Source: Ptiloglossa arizonensis (lineage: Eukaryota; Arthropoda; Insecta; Hymenoptera; Colletidae). Taken from it: a stretch of DNA of 64,000 bases. The position numbers and the translations under genes are program-made. The stretch spans positions 7,676,001 to 7,740,000 of the forward strand of contig NC_135055.1 in assembly GCF_051014685.1 (NCBI RefSeq). Direction: 5' to 3'. A model generated the notes under the pieces. The model was not told the origin of the DNA. It was given only the letters and a program-made list of their open reading frames with translations, and ran no database searches. Within the stretch, counting starts at the first letter, position 1, and each line of letters opens with the position of its first letter. This document shows positions 1 through 11,370 of this stretch, piece after piece.

Positions 1-470
1 ACTGTTTGTCGTCACTCTGGTAGCTTTCTCACTGCCCTAGAGAAAAAGTCCTCGCTTTTTGTCGTGAAAAATGTTTCCACTGACATGTTGACACATTCGA
101 AGATTACGTATTCGATTCCCATTAAGAAAGTTTCCCAGAGATCTGAATAAGCGATAGTCCGATGGTGCAATATCCGGTGAATAGAGAAGGTGAGGCGAAA
201 TTTTCTAATCAATCTCTGATAGTTTTTGAGTGATCTTCTTTGTCACATGTGGTCTAGTATTGTAACAATGATAGGTGACACTTTTTCTTTTTGCCAAAGA
301 CGGACGCTTACGTTAAATTTCTGTCTCCGAATGCTCTAATTAGAAACAATAACGATCAGCAATGACAGTTTCACCTTCTTTCAGTAACTCATAATAGAGT
401 ATTCCTTTGGTTCCAACAAATTGGTTCTTTTCACTACAAATAATTTTTCAAGTATGAACGATTATTACGA
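1..470 (-). mobile_element. mariner-family transposase relic (C-terminal half)
   Basis: On the minus strand, a reading frame broken by stops carries the mariner transposase C-terminal signature: YYELLKEGETV near 390, a TRPHV block near 255, and YSPDIAPSDYRLF near 135-175, followed by an FF-rich tail ending in KLPE near 12. The last catalytic-site block (SPDIAPSDY) is recognisable, but the residue expected to be Asp before the TRPH block is not Asp, and there are in-frame stops. The element is therefore dead. Its 3' terminal repeat would lie left of the window, so its full extent is unknown. The family call rests on known mariner motifs. Confidence 0.8.
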
Positions 471-559
471 ATATAAAATGAAACTCATTTTTTCATTACG
501 AAAAACTTATCGAATCAGAGATAGTATTTAAATAGGAACGAAATTATTTTGTTTCTTGA

Positions 560-901
560 TAGCTAGCATTTGATTAGTAGGCTACGCCAATGACGCAGTA
601 TTCTCTCTCACTCTGTCTCGTTACGGTCACCGTTGATCTTCCGATGCACCCCCGTCAGTCTTTGTCACCATCTTTGACCAATGGCGATTCTCACTTGCAA
701 TCGTAGGCGTGGCAATGGACTATGGGCGGAGCCAGAATGTAAACACGTTGTGCCTTCTTTTCGTAAGCGGATAATACCTACAACCCAAAGTGTGTACAAA
801 AGTAGGTATAAAAAAGCGACAGAAGTTTCCCTTGCACCTAATATAAAATACCAGGGGTGGTCAGAAGAGACGTAATACGACTAGAACGTTGACGACGAAG
901 A
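560..901 (+). promoter_or_regulatory. putative promoter region of the APCDD1-like gene
   Basis: This stretch between the mariner relic and the first APCDD1-like coding sequence is richer in GC than its surroundings. It has a CCAAT box (near 677), GC-box-like motifs (near 706 and 724) and a TATA-like TATAAAAA at about 807, with an ATG at 902 some 95 bases downstream. The arrangement is consistent with a promoter plus short 5' UTR. No start site can be proven from sequence, and an alternative is that the first coding exon lies further upstream, outside the window. Confidence 0.35.
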
Positions 902-954
902 ATGAAAAGATCGGTGGTGTCTGGTTTAATCGTTGTTTCGGTTATTTTCCTTAG

Positions 955-3631
955 GCCTAGATTGTACAGTTTTTCTAGAATTGGAAAGGGAGGAGAGTCG
1001 ATGCGATTCGATAATGAAAGAAATTGCTTCCGAAGACAGAGCAACCGTAACGGACGACACGCCAACCAGGTTACATTCAACCTGGTTATCGGAAGTGTAA
1101 GTATTTTTAATTTTTTTATCGAAATAAATTGGCAAACGTGGATCGTTTCAAATTGTTTCTCCAGATGCGAGATACATACCGGGCCTGAATACATCGTAAG
1201 GAAATATAGCTTTTTCGCAAACGGCACGTTTCTTTTGTTACGATACTATTATGCCGAAGAATCGTGCAGTATTGCAACGTACACTATCGTAGCGCGTGGT
1301 TCTATCGAAATCTCGTCAACCTCTGTCAAGGTACCAGGTGCCACCGAAGCTAAGTTTCAATTGGACTCGATACGTTTGATACCATTTAACAGACAGGTAA
1401 ACCAGATCATCGTTTCGTTGTTACAATTATTTACGTTGTCCAGTTTTTGCGACACGTTCGGTTCGGTTGGTCGCGTTTTCAGGTCGCTCATAAATTTGGA
1501 CGTAGATTGAACGCGAGTTGCGGTGGGATCGAAACAAAATGGCGTACCTATACCGCGCAACTGATCTACGAAAGACGAACGATCGATGTTTCGTTAAATA
1601 CGAGTCTTCACGACCACGGATTGAACTCGAATTCTTTTCAAAGCCGTTTGCCACGATCGAGGAACCGAGGCACGTTAGACTGCCTAGAATTCCTCGGGAT
1701 TGAGTTCACCGAACTCATGTTGCTCCGAGTCGAGAAGAGACGATTCGATTTCCCGCTAAACTCCGATCCAACGAACGCGAACAAAACACGAATAAGGGTC
1801 GAACTACTGCTTGGTGGACTTGGACAAAATAGACGTTCTGGAAAACCAGTCACAGGATCGCAAAAACCGAATCGGTTGCAATCTGCAGCCTTGGTACGCG
1901 CCGATACGGTAAGAATGCAAACATTGGGCTCGTTGTTAAAAGAAGTGATATCGAATTACACCTCCCCTCTACAGTATTCTATCATCATCAATGTCCAATA
2001 AGTAAATTGGATAGCTTAGTTGAGCAAACTTTAATTTCAATTTTCTTGAAAATGAAGCCATTATATGTATCCTACATTTTTTCCAGTCGTAATTGTCTAA
2101 ATGATAAGAGAGTCACACAGAAAGTGAGAGGAATGGGAGGAGCTACTACGTTAGGGGCCGTCCCACTCCTTCACGCATCGGAGTGAGAGAAGTTTGCGAT
2201 ACGATTCGCCTTCAGCGCACGATGCGTGAAGAAATGAGACGATCTCCATGGTACTACATTTTTTCCTTATTATTTTACGTAGAATTGCCCCTTGGCCAGT
2301 CGAATTACGATTTTCCATCCACGCCGTATACGTGTCATAACTTATTCCATTAATCCCGTTATTATCCTATATTCGTTGTATTTTTTTAAGAAGCGTTTGT
2401 TCGAAAAAATAGTTTATTTATTATACGTGAAATTAATTAATTATTGTTAAATTAACTATTTTTAATCGATTAATTTAAATTACAAAAAAATAAAAATGAA
2501 ATTTAGAAAAAATCTTCTACGTAATCATCCCGATCTGATCATCGTCGCATTTGGGTCTCGTCTCGTTGGACGAATTGTAAACGTGTGTAGCCTCCCAAAG
2601 GAATTAAACGTATCGTCGTTATCCTTGTAACGTTTCAGGTTCTCGGTTGTCTTATCTGCAGAAGCGTGCTACGCGGTACCGAGTACAGTCCTCCGCTGTT
2701 TCATCAAACGCCACCGCTTCCAGCGGTGATCGACGGCCTTTGGCTGAGCATTAGATGCGAAAGTGTCGACGAGGGTTTCTGGTCCAGAAGATTTCTTCAA
2801 ATTTATTCCGGTGACAATCGATGGTCCGCGCGTTGGACTTATTACGCCGACTCTACGTGCTCGGTTCCTTTGTACACGGTTGCCGTGGCCGGTACTTACG
2901 TTCAGCGATCAACCAGACGAAAACGAGATCGTTCGAACGCGTCGACATTCGCTCGTGACAATATCCGACCTGGAAAGCTACGGAATCCTCGAATTCCAGA
3001 TTCGAACGTTTATCGTCGCACCTTGCGAGATAGCAAAGAGTCAACAAGAGGATCGGTAGCCTCGGTCACGCTACGAGGAAATCGGCAAGAGAAACCGGAT
3101 ATTACCCGGCCGGAGTCCAACGATCGTGTCACCTTCTTCTTGGCTAATAAACACGCCACGGTACCTTCTGGTACGACCGAATTGGAATTACGGGTCATCG
3201 AGAGCCGGTTGATAACCATCGACAAAATGATGTCGGCTCGTTGCTCGATAACTACGAAGAAATCGAGTAACGGACGCGCGATAAAAAACATGGCGCCGAA
3301 AAGTTGCATCCTACGAACCATCGAGGCTCCCGCGGTTTTGACGTTCAAGGCAAGAATAGATCTCGATTGGAACGGAGATTACATTTTGCTACTAGCCTCG
3401 TGGAAAGATGACCTCTGGGAGGCTCCTCTTCGTCAATGCTCCGAAACAATTTCGCGAAACTATTTTCGAGCAAACACCAGTATATGTCGTTCCGAATATC
3501 TGCAAACCCACAATCAGTTATTCGAACGACGCGGTCGATATTGGTCCTCCTCGAACGCCTCTTGCCTTTTAAGAAGTAGGTCGATAGTACATCCGACAGT
3601 GTTGCTTCTGCTAATCCGTTATTTGTTTTAA
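955..3631 (+). CDS. Apcdd1: APCDD1-like Wnt antagonist, membrane glycoprotein (5' end unresolved)
   Basis: Exons: 955-1096, 1165-1396, 1483-1908, 2639-3631; all internal phases agree. The product has the two repeated APCDD1 domains. The first has TWLSEVCEIHTGPEY, NGTF, a YYYA..CS..TY strand, PGATEA, then DCLEFLGIEFTELMLLRVEKR. The second has GLWLSIRCES, WTYYADSTCSVPLYTV, GTTELELRV, and ends with WEAPLRQCS. A C-terminal hydrophobic stretch ends at the stop, as in this family of secreted or membrane-anchored Wnt inhibitors. About 597 codons are seen; vertebrate APCDD1 is roughly 510 residues. The extra length is mainly an Arg/Lys-rich stretch after GTYV (about 2910-3120) that does not look like the family. 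The start is uncertain: an ATG at 902 gives a signal-peptide-like sequence but is in another frame from 955 onward. A piggyBac-type MITE begins four bases after the stop codon. Confidence 0.85.
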
Positions 3632-3635
3632 TTAA

Positions 3636-3868
3636 CACGTTGTGTGCCACGTCAGCCATCGGTGGCTGACACTAGACTTTTCGTTTAGGCCGCGTCGACC
3701 ACCGCTGGTTGACATCGGGCAACACGATACAGAGCTATAAAATGTACACTGTTTTATGGAATTCCAGAAAATTGATTTAAAAGTTACTTAATTTTGATTC
3801 ATTACATAAAATTCAGTAATTTTGACCTGAACGGGATTGCCTTAGAAATACGCGTAGCGCTCAACGTG
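3636..3868. mobile_element. piggyBac-type MITE with TTAA target site
   Basis: A 233-bp element is bounded by TTAA on both sides (3632-3635 and 3869-3872). Its ends are inverted repeats: the left begins CACGTTGTGTGCCACG and the reverse complement of the right begins CACGTTGAGCGCTACG, matching at 12 of 16 positions. TTAA duplication is diagnostic of piggyBac-superfamily insertion. There is no coding capacity. It sits directly behind the stop codon (3629-3631) of the APCDD1-like gene and so probably lies in that gene's 3' UTR. Confidence 0.8.
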
Positions 3869-3872
3869 TTAA

Positions 3873-5172
3873 GGAGAGATCTAACGCGAATGCCAGTTTA
3901 TTGTACAAAATAAAATTGAACCTTTTGTACTATTTGCTGCACGTGAAAGTAAAGATTATGCAAATATAAAGATTTCTTTCAATCTTTATTGTAGCCTGCT
4001 ATACACATCTGCTCGAAAATTTCGAATACCTTACTGTTTTTAAAATACATACACATTTGTATACAAACTTTTATTTCTGCATACGCAAACGTTTTACCGA
4101 AACTTTAACCTTACATATTAATTGTTCATTTTTTAAGTATAATTTATGATAAAAATTATAGTTGTATTTGGATTTAGACATTTTATCACTGTAAATTCTT
4201 AACTATCTCTATCTGTTAGCTTCTTCAAAGAAGCGAGTATTTTTCACTGGTAAGTATCGAAGTCGAAGCAATTAAATAATTGATTACCAGAAAGGACAGT
4301 TTGTAACTTATAACTGTTGAACTGATAATCAAACGAGACTGAGCTTTTAGAAATTTATACCGAAAACATTGGAATACCGAATAAAAATTGTTTCAGCTTT
4401 ACAAAGGTTTACCATTTCTTTTTACAATTATCTTGGCAAGCCAAGCCTGGCTTCATGAGTAAACCTTGATGAGTCGGTAAAACAGTTCGTAGCAGACACG
4501 AAACTCGGACTTGTCAATCTCATTATTTTCATGTCATTTCCAACGTTATCGACTCCAACTGAAATAAAGTTTCAATGCTATTATTTAAATGTATGAATTA
4601 AAACTAAAACTAAATATGGTAAGAATTAAAATCCGTATCGTTAAAATAAAAGATAAATATTTGGCAGTACTATAATATATATTTAAGCTAACGATCATTG
4701 GGAGGAGGGCTATGGTACATTGTTGAAAATCTTATCGTAGTGGTGAAGTCTAACAAGGGTGGTCACGGATTAAAGTAGTAAAATAATTCTACCCAATAGA
4801 TACCTACAAAATGGGTGGGATATACAAAACAAAATTATTTCTGCGGTTACAAACAAGGTTTCAAATATAACAAATTACGAAGTACAAAATGTGTTAGACA
4901 TTCCATATCATAAGTTGAAAATAAAAAAAAATTTATTAAAAGTCCTTTTCATTCTAATGTAATCAAGCAGAATATATAAAAGTCAATTTTTTTGGTTAAA
5001 TTATTTTTCATTCAGTTATACAAACTGATGGACACGCGGCTCTTAAGATGAATGGTGGGGAAAAATCAACATGGCGCAGCGTAGTCCGAAATGCGCGATT
5101 TGGTTATTACGGTTGAATTTTGAACTTCATTAATAATAACACACGTGTTACAGATTCTTTAATGTATTTATA
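3873..5172. other. intergenic, APCDD1-like to NOL11
   Basis: AT-rich sequence without a credible coding region. It should hold the end of the APCDD1-like transcript and the NOL11 promoter. A short hairpin-forming stretch lies near 4225-4240 (CTTCTTCAAAGAAG). Nothing else is supported. Confidence 0.6.
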
Positions 5173-7239
5173 ATGGCAAAACTGTATTCGTATTATACAC
5201 TTTGTCCACTTATCGACCAACAAAATTTGCTAGGTGTTGAAAGAGATTCAGAAAGCGGTTGTGCAATTGTGACATTAGGAAGGAATATTGTAATTCGGTA
5301 TAAGGTATACTTCGATATGGTGTTACTAGTAACGTAACGTTCGCATTTGAGTCATTTATAAACAATACAATTGTATTTACAGCTACAGGATCCAAAACAA
5401 TTGAGTAGTTGGACGAGTAAAGATCGGTTAACAACACAAGTTATTTATGATGAAACAACTCATCGTTATGTTGCAATATTTAACGAGAAAAAAATACGTC
5501 TTTGGTCTGAAAAAGAGACTGATTTAAATAGCATCAGAGGTTACAAGTTTCAATTTCCCTTTCATACAATTCTTACTCTCAAAACATGTCCTCCTGTTTT
5601 GGTTCGTAAGGATGGAGCAACCGCATCGTTAGAATGGGCCATACAAAACAGAAAGTATTGGTCCAAAGACGGAATCTTAAATGTGGATGAAAAAATTTTA
5701 GATTGTCATCTGATTCGTACTAATAACAAAATTAATTTGTGTTTGTTAACAAAAACCAATGGAACTTACAATTGTGTAGTGGTTAAACTTAATGACCAAA
5801 CCTATTCTAAGGACATAGATTGTGTAAGAAGAATGGAGTTGAAACAAAGATCAGAGGAGTTAGTTGGTCATACAGTTCTTCAAACTAAAAACAAAGCATG
5901 TCTGTTGACATTATGTAAGTGGTTTAATTCTTCTTTAAATTTAAAGTTTTCTTCTAAAGGTAATCTATACATTATTTTGTTTCTTAGGGTCGCATGGTAG
6001 ATTGTACAAACATTCCTTGATAGAAACAAATAATGAATCTAGTTTGAATACATTAATCGGTACTATTTCTAATATTGATACAAAGCATCCTGTAATTATG
6101 ACACCATTGAATGAAGCCACTATAGCAATTTATGGGGCTGATGCTTCTGAAGAAGGAGCTGTGCTAATGATCTATAATGTGCAATTCAAATTGGTACAAG
6201 ATGCACAGAAACTGAAACTTTATACAAAAGATGCAAAATTATGGAAAATCGAGGACAAATTATTGCTTGCTGCTAATAGACATTTAGCAATTGCACCTTA
6301 TCATTTGGCAGCTCAAAGAATAGCTACTTTACTTGGTTCATCTTTGCATTTCAAAACTGGTGACGAGGCAGAAGAAAACAATGAAATTATTATGATACAA
6401 GAATCAACAGTAGCTCAATGGGAAAAGAATGCACCAACTTTTATTAAACAAATGTTTCAACAACCACCTGTAAAACTTTCCAAAGAAATATTTGCTTATG
6501 CGAATGAAGGATTAAGTGATGCTGTGATACAAGAATTACTTATTCCACAATTGATAGAATCAAACGATGTTGAATCAATTGTATGGTGTTTGAATACCTT
6601 TAAGGACCTGTCAGAAAAATTATTGATTGATCTTTTAATTTTCTCACTGAGGAGTCCCGATAGAATATTTTTACCATCACAAAATGGCACAATTAGTAAT
6701 CTTTCTGCCGCTAAGAACTTTTCTTCTAGAAACGATTTTCTCGATAAAATTTTTAGCCTTCCTTATTCCGACATCTCTTTATCATCATATCTTAAAAATG
6801 GTTTAAATTTTGACGAAATACTAAGGCTTTTGCAGTACTTGCTACAAAAACTAGACAATGAAGAAGATTTTTTTAATTCTGTTATACAACAACCTACGGA
6901 TAGGCAATTATACGATTGGTCTAGTTTGTTATTAGAGTCTTACTATCAACATTATCTATTGTCACGAGATCCGATAGCATTGATACTTCTCAATAAACTT
7001 AAATGTGTTTTAGATGATCATGTAAGTATTTATGCAAAATCATGGAACATTGTATTAATAGATTTATGCCAGTTGTTTTTGCAACCTGTTCTAACCATTA
7101 TTTCTTTTAGCTACGTCTGTTTAAAGATATGGAAAATTTGAGGCCTATCTTAAAAAGAATCATTAATGGCAAATCATGGAAAATGCTGCAAAATAATCAT
7201 ATTAGATTCTATGCAATAGAGGAAATTAATCTTTACTAA
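5173..7239 (+). CDS. NOL11: Nucleolar protein 11 (NOL11/UTP-A component)
   Basis: Four exons: 5173-5304, 5383-5914, 5988-7021, 7111-7239, giving 608 residues. NOL11 is the metazoan t-UTP/UTP-A subunit needed for rDNA transcription and early 18S pre-rRNA processing in the nucleolus. The exon 1-2 junction recreates the family N-terminus (LLGVE..., then RYK joined to LQDPKQLSSW). It is followed by beta-propeller-like strands (RYVAIFNEKKIRLW), LWSHGRLYKH across the exon 2-3 junction, and a helical C-terminal region (DRQLYDWSSLLLESYYQHYLL). The protein ends IEEINLY, resembling the vertebrate IEVLELF end. The ATG at 5173 is the only start that preserves the N-terminal strand. It is shorter than the human protein (719 residues). 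It faces UQCRC2 tail to tail. Confidence 0.93.
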
Positions 7240-9313
7240 CATGAAATTATTCTGTTTATTACATAACAATGTAATATCGAGTATCTCAGAACAAGGACAA
7301 ACCAAAAATGCAGTGGAAATGAAGTGAAAATGAAGTGGAAACTCTTGAACCATTTTGCAATCAGAAACTTCGTTTTCACTATGTAAGCAGCTATAATTTT
7401 AGTAATTGGTTTCCAGAATGTGCTATTTAAATCCCAGGAATCACATACATCTTTACACAAAGAGGGCATATGCATAGGAGCATGAATAGTGGTTAAATAT
7501 TATTCTATTACTGTCAATTTATTTATTACAAATTCTAATGATACTAGGAAATAATACTTTCTTAATCATTGTGAGTGCAGATACATTGGAGTGTGCAATC
7601 TATGATTCAAGACATAAACAATATATAAATATTTATAAAGTTGGTACAAATTGTTATTACAAATTTTTCTCCTTAAATTTGTATTTTTTGTTAAATACTC
7701 TGAATATTCATATAGCACTAAGTTTTGTAGTTTGTACATTTAGTCATTAATATTTATCAATAAGCAAACTGTAGGGCCACTTAAAATTTGGACAGTATTC
7801 TAGAAATTAAACTTCTGAATTTGAATTGTTTATATCTAAGAAATGAAGCCTTGGATTGCAAAATGGTAAAAGATTTTTACTTTCCGTTGACATGAAAAAT
7901 ATGTATACACTTAGCAAAAAAAGAAAACTGACTTCACGACGCATAGCATACTAAAGATCATGATTTTGAACATGTATTAAACATATCCATACTGTAATCC
8001 ATGTAATTTTTATTACACGTCTACTTGTATATTATTTCATGTATGTTAATGTATTTAATTCATATAATTTTTAGGACATGGATACTAATTTGAGGAGCAA
8101 GAATACGGTTTTATAAATTTCGAGGTTATAGGCACAACAATAAATTAAATCCAAAAGAAAATACAGATCCAGAAAATGTTTAATTCTATTCAATTGCATT
8201 AACAACATCAGTTACTCTCAAATGCTGTTCTTCAATTGCTAACTATACAGTTACCCCAAAATAAATTGTTTATTATCAAAAAATATAATGTACTAGATTT
8301 GTTGTACTAAACCAGAGGATTAATTGAATAAATTGTGTTAATGGGGAGTGGTTTGGAAATTTATTTTTGTATCTATAGCCTGAACATTTTATATAATCAG
8401 TTTATTTTTTACAAATTAGTAACTAATAAATACTATACGCACCTTAAATATACATGAAGCTATATACGACTATTCATGTACTTAAAATTACACATATGTT
8501 AAATACGCGTAAAATAGGAATCTCTACTGCAGATAAATCGTCGTCATTAGTGAACTGTTCACCGATGCGAATTGCAACGGTACACAAGTGCATCATCTTA
8601 TTAATAATCGATAAGTGGCACACTATAACTTTAGTTTATGCTGTCTTCGTCCTTTTCAATTTTCTCGTATTATTCAATATATCCAGTTTCTATTTTGTTA
8701 TTTTACTTTATATTGATTTGTATAATAATTTGTTTTCATATGTAACATTACATACAACAATGTATTTATATAAAAACAAATATAAATATTTTTCATAAAG
8801 ATAAAAATATATATAATCGTGGTGTTCTAGTTACCGAATAATGACAGAGTACCGCACGTACTTGCCGTTGTAATCTGCATCAGTAGACAGTCGGCAGTAC
8901 AATAGTTTTTTTGTCCATCACGTAATGAAAGGGACTGCCTTCTTCGCTAGTGAGGACATGCAGTCAGTTTTTTTTTTTGTCGAGTATACATCAACTAGTT
9001 TCTTTAATATTTTAAATGACAAGACTGTTAAATATTTTATGCAAAAATTGACCTGTAAATATTAAATTTCAAAATGTACTCAAAAATGTGCTATAATATA
9101 CAGAAAACGAAGCTCGGAATAAAAGTGTTTTTATTTCTATTTGTATCTACAAAATGTTACGTTCACTGCGACGAAACACACGCTATCAAAGCGTATTTCA
9201 GAGATGCGAAAAGATCTCTTACACGGACTTTAGCTTCAATCTTTTTAACAATGAGAAAAGTCTGTTTATTAACTGCGCGCTATTTGTTTCTTTGAAAAAA
9301 ATATGGTTTCCGT
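7240..9313. other. convergent intergenic region, NOL11 to UQCRC2
   Basis: Two kilobases of AT-rich DNA between two converging genes, expected to hold both 3' UTRs. Candidate AATAAA signals exist on both strands, for example AATAAA near 8131 (plus) and its complement near 9130-9135 (minus strand, for UQCRC2). A minus-strand ORF near 7236-7475 has no recognisable domain. No other structure is supported. Confidence 0.55.
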
Positions 9314-11370
9314 CTATTTTAATTGATCAATATATGGTACAGTTTTCAAGTTACCAGTGGAAGCCACAGTTAAATTTCCTTTAACAAGTTTGTCGGTGAC
9401 CTGGAACACATGTATTGTTAAGACAAATAAAGAAAATAGTGAATGCAGTATAATCAATATGTCCATTATGTTATCAGTGTACATACGGATCTAATATTAG
9501 AAGCAGAGACTTTTTCAACATCAGCAATCAGTGACGCTGTTGAAGAAACTTGACCTTTGAATAAAGCTTGACACTGCAAATTCTCCAACAAAGAAGTTCC
9601 ATTATCCGCGGCGTTCAAAATTTCAGCTTTCAATATAGTTTTACCACGAGCAATATCACTTTCAGATAATTTTAAAGACTTCAACCACTTACAAGCAGCT
9701 TTTGTTAACTGAAATAAGATTAAAATATGTAGAATAATACGTTATGGATTAGAATTTGACTTGTATTTACTCACAGATCCAGCTATGTTAGGCGATGAAC
9801 ATAAAACGAAACCAAAAAGTCCTGAATCAGAATAACTGGCATTAAGGGTTGATAAAGCAAATAAATCTGAGCCTGCAGCATTTGAAACACATTGATACAA
9901 TGGGCTTGCACTGTTGCCCCATTTAACTCGTGGCCCCATACCAGATGCTCTTTGCAGTATAGCACATGCTAAAGCATCCTGTTCATTTTTTAAGCTTACA
10001 CCTTCAACTGCAACTGCTACATTAGTTAAGTCAGAGGCAGTTTCTTTACGTATTTCTCCACCACAATATTTTGATGCTTCATTCGCAGAATCTTTTGAGC
10101 CAATTGCCAAATTTGTTCCAAAAGCAATAAGTTCTGATAACGGAACCCCAATTCCTACAACTGCACACTTATCTCCAGTAAACCATGTATTGACAAAGTG
10201 TTGTAACTATGAGAGAAAAATAAAACATAATTCAAATAATGTCAAAATCTTGTCATACCTTGGAGTAATTTTTTTAAGAAGCACACTTACAGTTTCTGTA
10301 TCAATTTTTCCCAATTGATACTTTGGAGAAAACAGAGAATATCCAAGCCCAGTACGATATGCAGCTTTGTGCAAAAGTTCAAGAACTAAAGTCGTGTCTG
10401 GTAAAGAAGATAATTCATATTGCATTCTGGGCAATTCATCCGATATCTCCCATGGTTTAAAGACTTGTTTTGTGGCAACATCTTCTAAAAACTGAAGAGC
10501 ATCTGATCTGTTAAAGTAAATGGATTGACTTATAGTAAAAATATGTGGTTCAATACAAATAATATAACAAAACAAAAACATTTACAAATTGTTTCTAGTA
10601 ATCTGCAATGTGTATGCTATACTTTCACGTTCTACAGTTGCCATTAAATTTCCACCAAGCTGTTGAATGTTTCTTATTATGGCAAAAGTACTACTTCTGG
10701 ATGTACTTAATCCTGCTGCTATTCGCAGATGATGTGCCACACCTTGTGTACTATATGTTTCATTCCGTGATCCAGCTCTGTAGACAAAATACTTATATAC
10801 AAAGGAAAAAGTTATTAAGACAGGTTCATTTGAGCATTATGTTCGAGTTTTTAGTACCTGAAAATGATGGACACCTGGGCAATTGGTGAGTTATTGTCAC
10901 AAGTAGCAACAGTGACTCTATTGCTTAAAACTTGAGATTTAGGATTGGGGGAAACAGAAGATTGGGCAGTTGCTGCAGCTGCATAATATCTAACCTAATA
11001 TAAAATACAAAATACTATTGAGTTCAATGCATATACATTCTATTCCTCGTTTATTTCTATCTTTAAAATGTGTTTAAAATTTTTTAAAAATTTCACAATA
11101 ACAATTATCGAAAAGTTACAAACAATAAATTAAAAAGATTAAAGCCTTAGTTATGAAAGAAGATAATCGTTTGATACGGTTTAGCCTTTTGTAACTTGTA
11201 CAATACAGTCTGACACATAGAAAGATCGAATCGTTTACATAACAGCTATAATAATCTTTTCAGAGAACAGTAAATGAATTCGCTTTTTTTAAATCGTGAG
11301 GAGGAAACAATATTATTTCTACCGATGGAGCACGTAACAAAGAAGACGACCGCACGACCGAACAAGCCAT
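9314..11370 (-). CDS. UQCRC2: Cytochrome b-c1 complex subunit 2, mitochondrial (UQCRC2)
   Basis: Seven minus-strand exons: 11323-11370, 10858-10994, 10586-10777, 10291-10507, 9775-10206, 9487-9708, 9314-9400; 444 residues. This is the second core subunit of respiratory complex III in the inner mitochondrial membrane, an M16 peptidase-fold protein. The N-terminus MACSVVRSSSLLRAPSVRYY is a typical Arg/Ser-rich matrix-targeting sequence. It is followed by AGSRNETYSTQGVAHHLR in the place of the M16 first-domain motif; the HXXEH zinc-binding site is absent, as expected for core 2. Then come GGNLMATVERESIAY, TGLGYSLFSP, LQHFVNTWFTGDKCAVVG and a VPYIDQLK ending. The tiny 3' exon is supported by its family-typical sequence (GNLTVASTGNLKTVPYID). 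Length equals the family norm (about 450). Confidence 0.95.

Noticed and set aside
9074..9384. Plus-strand ORFs opposite the UQCRC2 last exon
   Set aside because: The minus strand encodes the conserved UQCRC2 C-terminus here; the plus ORFs have no recognisable motif.
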